NCBI GenBank assembly: GCA_963977005.1 | Contig: CAXBMQ010000024.1 | Coordinates: 5,064 to 69,063 of the forward strand | Direction of reading: 5' to 3' | Length of the DNA stretch: 64,000 nucleotides | Origin: CAXBCP01 sp963977005 | GTDB taxonomy: Bacteria; Pseudomonadota; Alphaproteobacteria; MPNO01; UBA830 | In this document: in pieces, positions 44,749-52,523 of the stretch | How positions within the stretch are numbered: position 1 is the stretch's first letter | How the letters are laid out: every line of letters begins with the position of its first letter | The notes under the pieces: generated by a model | What the model saw: the letters and a program-made list of their open reading frames with translations, nothing else | The model's database searches: none | What the model was told of the DNA's origin: nothing | Made by a program: the position numbers and the translations under genes

Positions 44749-45045
44749 ATGACCGATTACTGGCTGAGCAAGCTTTTTTTCGACATCCAGTCGCCCGCCA
44801 CCCTGGCGAAGTGGAAATCCGACCCCGAAAGTGTGCTGAAAGACTACCCAATCAGCGCGGAAATGCGCGCGGCAGTGCTTGCCGGGGATCTCGAAGCAAT
44901 CGCGCCCCATGTGAACGCCTATCTCCTGCGCTTCTATTTCAGTATCTCCGGCATGAAAGACGACGAAATGCTCGCCCGACTGCACGCGATGAAGAGCGAT
45001 CCGGAACAAGCCGCACTCAACGAGGGAAACACGCAACATGGCTGA
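44749..45045 (+). CDS. LigA-like small subunit of extradiol dioxygenase
   Basis: A 98-residue helical protein. LSKLFFDIQSPATLAKWKSD, then VLKDYPISAEMRAAVLAGD and ALAPHVNAYLLRFYF-like residues match the alpha subunit of protocatechuate 4,5-dioxygenase, which caps the LigB catalytic subunit. AAGG lies 6 bases before the ATG at 44749. The stop overlaps the start of the LigB-like gene by 8 bases, so the two subunits are translationally coupled. Confidence 0.85.
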   Translation: MTDYWLSKLFFDIQSPATLAKWKSDPESVLKDYPISAEMRAAVLAGDLEAIAPHVNAYLLRFYFSISGMKDDEMLARLHAMKSDPEQAALNEGNTQHG

Positions 45046-45871
45046 ATTCGTCGGCGCTTTTGCCGCTTCACATGGCCCGCTTATCGCCCGCGAATGGGAC
45101 GTTCTGCCGGAAGGACCGAAAGCCAGACTTACATCCGCTTTCGACGAAACGGGACGACGCCTCAAAGCGCTCCAGCCCGATATTCTGGTGATGCTGTCGC
45201 CGGATCACTGGGTGAACTTCTTTATCGATAACCTGCCAAGCTTCTGCATCGGCATCGGCGAGGAACATGACGGCCCGCCGGAGCCGTTCATGCAGACGGT
45301 CTATCCGCACAAAACCCTTCCCGGTCACCCGGCATTTGGCCGGCACCTGCTGGAAACCGCCCTGAAAAGCGCCTTCGACCCGGCCGTGTCCCACCGGCTA
45401 AAGCTCGATCACGGGTTTTGCGTGCCGCTCTGGCGCATGGGTGTCGATCCGGCGCTGCCGATCGTGCCGGTCATCGTGAACCAGCTGGAAAGACCCCTGC
45501 CGACGCTGCGGCGCTGTATCGCCTGGGGAAAAATGCTGCGCAGGGCCATTGAAAGCTATCCGGGCGATGCCCGCGTTGCGGTTCTCGGAACCGGCGGTCT
45601 GAGCCACTCGATCGGCGAGCCGACCATGGGCGAGATCGATGAGCCGTTCGACCGGGTCTGCATCGACCTGTTCACCAATGCCGACGACGATGCCCTGGCC
45701 GACGGACTGGAACGCGAACTGGCTTCGACCGGCAACGGCGCCGAGGAGGTCCGTGACTGGGTCATCGCCCATGCCGTCGCCGGTAGCCAGGGTTTCGACC
45801 TGATCGACTACACGCCGATCCCCGAAGTCTATATCGGCTGCGGCATGGCCGAGTGGCGGCCTGCGGCGTAA
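45038..45871 (+). CDS. LigB-type class III extradiol ring-cleavage dioxygenase
   Basis: A 277-residue catalytic subunit. FAASHGPLIAREW near the start gives one metal His, ILVMLSPDHWVNFF another, and KLDHGFCVPLWRM and GGLSHSIGEP complete the site of non-haem Fe(II) class III enzymes. With the LigA-like subunit it would open catecholic acids such as protocatechuate or gallate. The substrate is not fixed; the small LigA and no neighbouring LigC/LigI/LigJ leave the pathway open. A strong terminator follows. Confidence 0.88.
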   Translation: MAEFVGAFAASHGPLIAREWDVLPEGPKARLTSAFDETGRRLKALQPDILVMLSPDHWVNFFIDNLPSFCIGIGEEHDGPPEPFMQTVYPHKTLPGHPAFGRHLLETALKSAFDPAVSHRLKLDHGFCVPLWRMGVDPALPIVPVIVNQLERPLPTLRRCIAWGKMLRRAIESYPGDARVAVLGTGGLSHSIGEPTMGEIDEPFDRVCIDLFTNADDDALADGLERELASTGNGAEEVRDWVIAHAVAGSQGFDLIDYTPIPEVYIGCGMAEWRPAA

Positions 45872-45899
45872 CGAAGACCAACACCCGGACAACAAAAAC

Positions 45900-45923
45900 C
45901 CCGGCGCAAAGCGCCGGGTTTTT
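45900..45923 (+). terminator. Rho-independent terminator after LigB-like gene
   Basis: A perfect 8-bp stem CCCGGCGC (45900-45907) with GCGCCGGG (45911-45918), AAA loop and a five-T run. The preceding AAAAA (45894-45898) gives a U-run on the other strand too, so it may also end the nrdB transcript. Confidence 0.9.
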
Positions 45924-45953
45924 CACCTGTGGGACTAGCACAGGGCTCAGGCG

Positions 45954-46913
45954 CTACGCCCAAATGTCTTCCCAGGAGCCCTGGGTCGCGGCCTTGGAAT
46001 ACTCGGTCGACCGGTTTTCGAAGAAATTAGTGTGTTCCATGCCGTTGAGCATTTCATCCATCCACGGCAGCGGGTTCTTTTCCAGCCGGTAAATCGGCTG
46101 AAGACCCAGTTGCGTCAGACGGCGATCGGCGATGTAGCGGATATACTGCTTCACTTCCGCACCGGCGAGACCTTCGACACCGCCGAGTTCGAATGCCAAA
46201 TCGATAAACGCATCTTCGTGCTCGACCATTTCGGAGCAGGTCACGTAAAGCGACCGCTGGAATTCCTCGGTCCAGATTTCGGGATTCTCCGAAATGAAGG
46301 TGCGGAACAGCTTGATGATGGATTCGGTATGCAGGCTTTCGTCGCGCACCGACCAGGAAATGATCTGTCCCATCCCCTTCATCTTGTTGAAGCGCGGAAA
46401 GTTCATCAGGATGGCAAAGCTGGCAAATAACTGCAGCCCTTCGGTAAAGGCGCCGAAGACGGCCAGTGTCTGTGCGACGTTCTCCTTCGTGCTTACGTCG
46501 AACTTGTGCAGATAGTCGACCTTGTCTTTCATTTCCTTGTAGTGAAGAAACGCCTGATATTCCGTTTGCGGCATACCGATCGTGTCGAGAAGATGCGAAT
46601 ACGCAGCAATGTGAACGGTTTCCATATTCGAAAACGCCGACAGCATCATCTGCACTTCGGTCGGTTCGAACACGCGCGAGTACTGCTTCATATAGCAGTT
46701 AGCGACTTCGATATCGGACTGGGTGAAGAACCGGAAAATCTGGGTCAGCAGATTGCGCTCTTCCGCGGTCATCTTGTTGTGCCAGTCCTTCACATCGTCG
46801 GCCAACGGCACTTCTTCGGGCAGCCAGTGCACCCGCTGCTGCATCAGCCAGGCATCGTACGCCCAAGGATATCGGAACGGTTTGTAGACCGGATTGGCTT
46901 CAAGTAACGACAT
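45954..46913 (-). CDS. nrdB: Ribonucleotide reductase class Ia beta subunit
   Basis: A 319-residue R2 protein. SAFSNMETVHIAAYSHLLDT contains Glu and His metal ligands and the tyrosyl-radical Tyr four residues after the His (HIAAY). Further ligands lie in DESLHTES and EMVEHEDAF. It generates the diferric-tyrosyl radical used by NrdA. The C-terminus SWEDIWA has the expected acidic/aromatic tail that binds R1. It follows nrdA by 77 bases on the same strand. Confidence 0.95.
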   Translation of the reverse strand: MSLLEANPVYKPFRYPWAYDAWLMQQRVHWLPEEVPLADDVKDWHNKMTAEERNLLTQIFRFFTQSDIEVANCYMKQYSRVFEPTEVQMMLSAFSNMETVHIAAYSHLLDTIGMPQTEYQAFLHYKEMKDKVDYLHKFDVSTKENVAQTLAVFGAFTEGLQLFASFAILMNFPRFNKMKGMGQIISWSVRDESLHTESIIKLFRTFISENPEIWTEEFQRSLYVTCSEMVEHEDAFIDLAFELGGVEGLAGAEVKQYIRYIADRRLTQLGLQPIYRLEKNPLPWMDEMLNGMEHTNFFENRSTEYSKAATQGSWEDIWA

Positions 46914-46990
46914 TCTTCACTTCACTCCTTCGCCCTCTCCCCCATAGAAGAAGGGTATTATCCCCTGCCCGCCATTGGCTTGCTGAAAGC

Positions 46991-48892
46991 TTACTGGCAG
47001 CTCAGGCATTCCTCGTAATCGTAATCGTTTTCGTTTTCGTCCGACGCGGCCAGCGGCAGCGGTGGAATGGCACCGTCTACCGGCAGCGGCAGACCGCCCG
47101 TCGTCGGAGCCGCCGTCGCACCGGTCACTGACAGGCTGGCATGGCTCTCGGCCCGCGCCACAGAGCGCGAACGGCAGTAATAGAGCGATTTCACACCCTT
47201 CTGCCAGGCCCGCCAGTGGACATCGTGGAGAGTTTTCTTCTCCACATCGGCCGGCAGGAACACGTTCAGCGACTGCGACTGACAGATATATTCGGCGCGA
47301 TCGCCCGCATGATCGACAAGCCAGCGCTGATCGATCTCGAACGCGGTCTTGAAGGTGTCCTTTTCGTCATCCGACAGAAAGTCGAGATGCTGGACGGAAC
47401 CTTCATTGACGGTGATCGACGACCAGGTATCGTCGTCGTCCCTGCCTTTTTCGGCCAGCAGCGCTTTGAGGAACTTGTTGCGGACACTGAACGAGCCAGA
47501 AAGCGTCTTATGCGTATAGGCATTCGCCGCATTCGGCTCGATGCCCGGCGACGAACCGCCGCAGATGATCGAAATCGATGCCGTCGGTGCGATCGCCATC
47601 TTGTTCGAGAACCGCTCCATGATGCCGTATTCGGCGGCATCGGGGCACGGCCCGCGCTCTTCGGCGAGTTTCACCGAGGCGGCATCCGCACCTTCCTTTA
47701 TCTGCTTGAAGATCCGCTTGTTCCAGACCTTCGCCATGACCGATTCCATCGGAATGTTCTGGCTCTGCAGGAAAGAGTGATAGCCCATCACGCCAAGCCC
47801 GACCGAACGTTCGCGCATCGCGGAATACTTGGCGCGTTCCATTGAATCGGGTGCGCGGTCGATAAAGTCCTGAATGACGTTGTCGAGGAAACGCATAATA
47901 TCCTCGACGATCGTCGGATGGTCTTTCCACTCCATGTAGGTCTCGAGATTCATCGACGAGAGACAGCACACCGCGGTCCGCTGTTCGCCATCCTTGTCGA
48001 TCCCCGTAGGCAGCGTGATCTCGCTGCACAGGTTGGACATCTTGACCTCGAGCCCGGCAAGCTTGTGATGTTCCGGGATCGCCTTGTTGACGTGGTCGAT
48101 ATACAGGAAATAGGGCTCGCCGGTTTCGATCCGGGTCGACAGCATGCGGATCCACAGGCTGCGGGCGGACACCTTGCGGATCACCGCCTGGTCTTTCGGG
48201 CTCTTCAGCCCCCATTCCTCGTCGTTCTCAACCGCGCGCATGAACTCGTCAGGGATGATGATCCCGTGATGCAGGTTCAGCGCCTTGCGGTTCGGATCGC
48301 CGCCGGTCGGACGGCGCAACTCGATAAATTCCTCGATTTCAGGGTGATCGACACGGATATAGATCGCCGCCGAGCCGCGCCGGAGCGAGCCCTGCGAAAT
48401 CGCCAGGGTGAGCGAATCCATCACGCGAATGAAGGGTATAATGCCCGAGGTTTTGCCGTTCGCACCGACCTTTTCGCCAATCGACCGCAGATTGCCCCAG
48501 TAAGAGCCGATACCGCCGCCGAGCGAGGCCAGCCAGACGTTCTCGTTCCACAGGTTGACGATGCCGTCAAGGCTGTCGGTGGCCTCGTTCAGGAAGCAGG
48601 AGATCGGCAGACCGCGATCGGTACCGCCATTCGACAAAACCGGCGTCGACGGCATGAACCACAGATTCGACATATAATCGTAGATTCGCTGGGCATGCGC
48701 TGAATCGTCCGCAAAATGGCACGATACGCGCGCAAAAAGGTCCTGATACTCCTCGCCGGGCATCAAATATCGGTCGGTCAGCACCGCTTTGCCGAAATCG
48801 GTCAGGTTCGCATCGCGACTGCGATCAATCTTGACCGCAATTCCCTTTTTTGACTGGAAAAGATCATGTTCCGTCTGCACCAGATCTAGCAC
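46991..48892 (-). CDS. nrdA: Ribonucleotide reductase class Ia alpha subunit, without ATP cone
   Basis: About 633 residues. STPVLSNGGTDRGLPISCFL has the first redox Cys; NLCSEITLPTG and TAVCCLSSMNLE hold the thiyl and second Cys; SLYYCRSRS has the Tyr pair; the tail ends EECLSCQ, the C-terminal Cys pair for thioredoxin/glutaredoxin. The GTG at 48892 is chosen because AGGAGG lies 6 bases upstream; a TTG at 48898 touches that site. The protein begins at the R1 core, so the roughly 90-residue N-terminal ATP cone that senses dATP in E. coli NrdA is absent. The upstream region carries two strong dyads. Confidence 0.95.
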   Translation of the reverse strand: MLDLVQTEHDLFQSKKGIAVKIDRSRDANLTDFGKAVLTDRYLMPGEEYQDLFARVSCHFADDSAHAQRIYDYMSNLWFMPSTPVLSNGGTDRGLPISCFLNEATDSLDGIVNLWNENVWLASLGGGIGSYWGNLRSIGEKVGANGKTSGIIPFIRVMDSLTLAISQGSLRRGSAAIYIRVDHPEIEEFIELRRPTGGDPNRKALNLHHGIIIPDEFMRAVENDEEWGLKSPKDQAVIRKVSARSLWIRMLSTRIETGEPYFLYIDHVNKAIPEHHKLAGLEVKMSNLCSEITLPTGIDKDGEQRTAVCCLSSMNLETYMEWKDHPTIVEDIMRFLDNVIQDFIDRAPDSMERAKYSAMRERSVGLGVMGYHSFLQSQNIPMESVMAKVWNKRIFKQIKEGADAASVKLAEERGPCPDAAEYGIMERFSNKMAIAPTASISIICGGSSPGIEPNAANAYTHKTLSGSFSVRNKFLKALLAEKGRDDDDTWSSITVNEGSVQHLDFLSDDEKDTFKTAFEIDQRWLVDHAGDRAEYICQSQSLNVFLPADVEKKTLHDVHWRAWQKGVKSLYYCRSRSVARAESHASLSVTGATAAPTTGGLPLPVDGAIPPLPLAASDENENDYDYEECLSCQ

Positions 48893-49314
48893 GCCCAACC
48901 TCCTTCTAAAAACGACTCGTCAGGGGGCAGTTAGCGTGTCCCGCGCGAACGTACCCCCTCGGATATTCACGCTGGCTGGCAGGTTTAGGTTGCTGTCTGG
49001 TAACGGCAAAAACTGGCCGTTTTCCGGTATGCGCACCCCGCCCCGCGACCCGAAAAGTATCCACAAGCATCTGTGGATAACTTTCCCCGGTGGCCGCGAC
49101 GTAGGAGTGTGCATCAACATCTAGGGTACCGTCAATCAAAAAGGGCTAAATGATGATATATCCACAACATGTTGTGGATATCCCGTGAGAACGGCAGAAT
49201 TCGGCAGGTTCTAAAAACGGGGACAGATGTGTACTAAAATTCCCGGACCCGCAGACACGGTTTGGGCCGCATTTCACACCCTATTTCGATTCGTTAGGCA
49301 AATGAAGGATTCGT
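48893..49314 (-). promoter_or_regulatory. nrdAB control region with two WATCCACA dyads
   Basis: 422 bases with no gene. Dyad 1: GTATCCACA (49057-49065), 6-base spacer, TGTGGATAA (49072-49080); the latter is a perfect DnaA box on the minus strand. Dyad 2 is a perfect 24-base palindrome at 49158-49181, left half ATATCCACAACA; it carries two DnaA-like boxes and its centre CACAACATGTTGTG matches 12 of 14 positions of the NrdR box (CACAATATATTGTG). Dyad centres are 101 bases apart. A direct repeat GATTCGTT (49288-49295 and 49308-49315), each with a GANTC site, is also present near the mntR end. Confidence 0.65.
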
Positions 49315-49785
49315 TCAGCGCGGTTTGAGACAGCGCTCGAAAGCAGCCAGCGTTTCCTCGGAAACATGGTGCTCCAGCCCCTCGGCATCGGCACGGGCAA
49401 CTTCCTCACTGACGCCTATCGCCGTGAGGAACTCGACAACGATCTGGTGCCGTCGGCGGGATGCCTCTGCCACCCGGCGACCGTCCTCGGTCAGAAAAAT
49501 TGCGCGGTAAGGTTGGGTTTCGATCCAGCCAGTCTCTTTCAGGCGGCCGATCATTCGGGCAACGGTCGGCGTCGTAACACCCAGCCGCTTGGCGATATCG
49601 ACAGAGCGCGCTTCGCCTGTCGAATCGATCAGGTCGGCAATCAGCTCGACATAGTCTTCCATCACCTCGCTCTGGCGCGCGGCGCGCACCTGGCGGTGGT
49701 GGTCGGCCTGCTTGTCCGGTTCCGGCAGAACCGGGGCAACCGGCGGCCGCTTGTCGGAGGGATCGATTTTCAGCTTGCCTGACAT
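49315..49785 (-). CDS. mntR: MntR-type DtxR family manganese regulator
   Basis: About 156 residues. After a basic N-terminus, MEDYVELIADLIDSTGEARS starts the winged helix, with DIAKRLGVTTPTVARMIGRL as recognition helix. The dimerisation part has LTEDGRRVAEASRRRHQIVV and DAEGLEHHVSEETLAAFERC, with His and Glu metal ligands. It represses Mn uptake when Mn(II) is plentiful. ATG at 49785 (MSGKLK) is the likely start. The 125-base gap to the divergent Tat-exported reductase would hold its promoter. Confidence 0.9.
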   Translation of the reverse strand: MSGKLKIDPSDKRPPVAPVLPEPDKQADHHRQVRAARQSEVMEDYVELIADLIDSTGEARSVDIAKRLGVTTPTVARMIGRLKETGWIETQPYRAIFLTEDGRRVAEASRRRHQIVVEFLTAIGVSEEVARADAEGLEHHVSEETLAAFERCLKPR

Positions 49786-49910
49786 AACGCCACTATGCCG
49801 CAACCCGCCGTCTCTGCCAACGGACCGATACCGGTCAATTCTGTGCAATCCGGCTTGATATACGTGGCCGAAAGGTCCTAGTTATCAAAGGTTGAGGAGC
49901 TTGATCCAAT

Positions 49911-50885
49911 ATGTCACTGCGAAAACCCTCAAAGCGCGGCGCTACCGGACGACTGCTCGGTCGCCGGCGCTTCCTGGCAACGGCTGCCGCATCCGGCGCA
50001 GCGCTCTCGCTTGATCTGCCGGCGGTGCTGGCGAACCCGCGCATAATGCCTGCCGGCCCGCCTATTCTCCGCGCGATCCCCGGTTCGAAGGAGCATATAC
50101 CGGCCATTGGCATGGGAACCTGGATAACATTCAACGTCGGCCGCAGCCAGCGTCTGCGCGATGCCCGGGCAGACGTCCTAAAGACATTCTTCGACATGGG
50201 CGGCTCCGTCGTCGATTCATCTCCGATGTACGGGTCCTCGGAGGACGTCATCGGATATTGCCTCGACAGGATCGGCCGGCGGGACGATCTTTTCAGCGCC
50301 ACAAAAATCTGGACACCTCTGATTGCAGACGGGGAAACCCAGATGGCCGACTCCCGCAAGCTATGGGGCGTCGAGAAGTTCGATCTGATGCAGGTCCACA
50401 ACCTGGTCAACTGGGAAGGCCATCTCGAAACGCTTGCCGAAGACAAAGCAGCCGGTCGCGTCCGACATATCGGGATCACTACCTCCCATGGCAGTCGCCA
50501 CGAAGAGATAGCGCGGGTGATGGCCGACCCTCGGGTGGATGCGGTGCAGTTCACCTACAACATAGTCGACCGGGCGGCGGAACAGCGTCTGCTGCCGCTG
50601 GCGGCGGAACGCGGCCTTGCGGTCGTGATCAACCGGCCGTTCCGGCGTGGCGATCTGTTCCGGCGTTTTGCCGGGAACCCGCTTCCCGAATGGGCTGCAG
50701 AGTTCGATTGTACGAATTGGGCGCAGTTCTTCCTGAAATTCGTCATCTCACATCCCGGCGTGACCTGCGCAATCCCGGCAACATCAAAGGTCGCGCATAT
50801 GAACGAAAACATGGGCGCGCTGTATGGTGTGCTGCCGGACGCAGCCATGCGGACGCGCATGATCCGCCATATAGAAAGTCTCTGA
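49911..50885 (+). CDS. Tat-exported aldo/keto reductase family protein
   Basis: A 324-residue protein with a twin-arginine signal GRRRFLATAAASGAALSLDL. The barrel has VVDSSPMYGSSEDVIGYCLD (catalytic Asp and Tyr), FSATKIW (Lys) and LMQVHNLVNW (His), so the AKR tetrad is complete. Export with NADPH-dependent chemistry is unusual, though such Tat-AKR proteins exist in several Proteobacteria. AGGAG lies about 11 bases before the ATG. It is followed after 4 bases by a DUF6064 membrane gene, suggesting a shared role. Confidence 0.88.
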   Translation: MSLRKPSKRGATGRLLGRRRFLATAAASGAALSLDLPAVLANPRIMPAGPPILRAIPGSKEHIPAIGMGTWITFNVGRSQRLRDARADVLKTFFDMGGSVVDSSPMYGSSEDVIGYCLDRIGRRDDLFSATKIWTPLIADGETQMADSRKLWGVEKFDLMQVHNLVNWEGHLETLAEDKAAGRVRHIGITTSHGSRHEEIARVMADPRVDAVQFTYNIVDRAAEQRLLPLAAERGLAVVINRPFRRGDLFRRFAGNPLPEWAAEFDCTNWAQFFLKFVISHPGVTCAIPATSKVAHMNENMGALYGVLPDAAMRTRMIRHIESL

Positions 50886-50889
50886 GCGA

Positions 50890-51555
50890 ATGCTGCCCTA
50901 TACAGCAGAGGTCCTGTTCGCCCTGTTCGACGAATACAACAGGGCGATCCGGCCATTGCAGGGTGTCGCCCTTTTCCTGACCGCCGGCGTGTTGATGCTG
51001 GCCCTGCGGTCGCGCGAGAACAGAAGCCGCGTCATCATCGCGATCCTCGCCGCCGGATGGATCTGGACGGGCGCAGTTTTTCATCTCGTCCATTTCCGGG
51101 AACTCAATTTCGCGGCACCGGCCTATGGCGCGATCTTTATCGCGCAGGGCTTTGTGTTGTTCTGGTTCGGGGTCTACCGGAACCGGATTTCCATCCGTTT
51201 TCAGCGGAAACCGGCAAGCTATGCCGGCGGCGCTATTTTCATCCTGTCCGCCGTGATTCTGCCCGTGATCGACTGGCATCACGGCCTGTCCTGGACCGAG
51301 GCCCGTTTCGCCCTTCTGGCACCGGGTACCACGGCCGGGCTGACACTGGGACTACTGATGATGGTAGACCGGCGCCCGCCGCTCTGGGCCGGCGCAATCC
51401 CGGTGCTCTGGACCACGATTGCCGGCGCCCATGCAGCGGTTCTGGGTATCTATCAGGATATCGCCCTGACCGCCGCCGGGCTTATTGCCCTGTTCTGGCT
51501 CGTCGCCCGGGCACGCGTGTTGCTCGAACGGATCGACGATATCGATCAGTTGTAG
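50890..51555 (+). CDS. DUF6064 family membrane protein
   Basis: A 221-residue protein with about six to seven hydrophobic segments (LQGVALFLTAGVLMLAL, VIIAILAAGWIWTGAVF, GGAIFILSAVILPVIDW, ALTAAGLIALFWLVARA). LFDEYNRAIRPLQ near the start is typical of DUF6064. Function unknown. It starts 4 bases after the aldo/keto reductase stop, so is co-transcribed, and its last 10 bases overlap the convergent isocitrate-lyase-family gene. Confidence 0.83.
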   Translation: MLPYTAEVLFALFDEYNRAIRPLQGVALFLTAGVLMLALRSRENRSRVIIAILAAGWIWTGAVFHLVHFRELNFAAPAYGAIFIAQGFVLFWFGVYRNRISIRFQRKPASYAGGAIFILSAVILPVIDWHHGLSWTEARFALLAPGTTAGLTLGLLMMVDRRPPLWAGAIPVLWTTIAGAHAAVLGIYQDIALTAAGLIALFWLVARARVLLERIDDIDQL

Positions 51556-52418
51556 CGATCCTCGAATTCCGTGATTTCATTGAAGCCCATAAGGTCATTG
51601 AACTCCGCAAACGAGAACAAATCCATACCGCCCTTTTCCGCGTCGCCCTGCTCTTTGAGCGCGCCGTAAACCGCATTAAGCGCATTGCAGGTCGCCAGGA
51701 AGCCGGAGGACGGGAAAATCGCGATGCGATACCCGAGTGCCTTCAGTTCTTCCGGCTTCATCACCGGCGTTACGCCGCCGTTCACCATGTTCGACAGGAG
51801 CGGAATGTCGCTGCCGAACCGCGCGCCGATTTCCCGCATTTCCTCGACATCCGCAGGCGCCTCGTAAAACAGGATATCGGCCCCCGCCGCGACATACATC
51901 TCCGAGCGCCGCATGGCCTCGTCGCGCCCCACCGCTTTGCGCGCATCGGTGCGGGCAATAATCAACGTATCGTCGGAAAACCGGCTGTCGAGCGCGACCT
52001 TGATCTTCGTGACCATATCTTCCGCCGGTATCAGCTTGTGCCCGGTCAGGTGACCGCATTTCTTGGGAAAATCCTGGTCTTCGATCTGGATTGCAGAAAC
52101 CCCCGCCATCTCGTAGCCGCGCACCGTTTCGCGCACGTTCACCGGTCCGCCATAGCCCGTATCGGCGTCGGCGATCAGGGGCGTCTGCGTGCCCCCGGCC
52201 ACCCGCCCCGCGCGCGACACCATGTCGGTATAGGTCGCGATGCCTGCATCCGGCAGTCCCAGGTACGATGCAACCGTCCCCGAACCGGTCATGTAGAGCG
52301 CATGGAAGCCCATACGGTCGGCCATCTTGGCAGAGATCATGTCGTAAACGCCCGGGGCCACGATAAAGTCGTCCCCGTCACGGAGTTTCGCCGCGAGGGT
52401 CGCTGATTTCGATTGCAT
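51546..52418 (-). CDS. Isocitrate lyase/PEP mutase superfamily protein
   Basis: About 290 residues. PLIADADTGYGGPVNVRETV and QIEDQDFPKKCGHLTGHKLI contain the Mg-binding Asp residues and the KKCGH loop with the catalytic Cys of the lyase branch. IIARTDARKAVGRDEAMRRS and LFYEAPADVEEM complete the barrel. Candidates are methylisocitrate lyase, 2,3-dimethylmalate lyase or oxaloacetate decarboxylase. ATG at 52418 has AGGAG 8 bases upstream, so the longer frame start is rejected. It lies just downstream of an amidase gene on the same strand. Confidence 0.87.
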   Translation of the reverse strand: MQSKSATLAAKLRDGDDFIVAPGVYDMISAKMADRMGFHALYMTGSGTVASYLGLPDAGIATYTDMVSRAGRVAGGTQTPLIADADTGYGGPVNVRETVRGYEMAGVSAIQIEDQDFPKKCGHLTGHKLIPAEDMVTKIKVALDSRFSDDTLIIARTDARKAVGRDEAMRRSEMYVAAGADILFYEAPADVEEMREIGARFGSDIPLLSNMVNGGVTPVMKPEELKALGYRIAIFPSSGFLATCNALNAVYGALKEQGDAEKGGMDLFSFAEFNDLMGFNEITEFEDRYN

Positions 52419-52523
52419 TGATGGAGCTCCTGTTTGCTGCGCGGAATATAGTGCGCTGCCGAAATCAGGCAAGGCGCGGATCGTGTCTCCTGAGCGTTCA
52501 GCGCGCACTGCCGCCGCAGGTGT

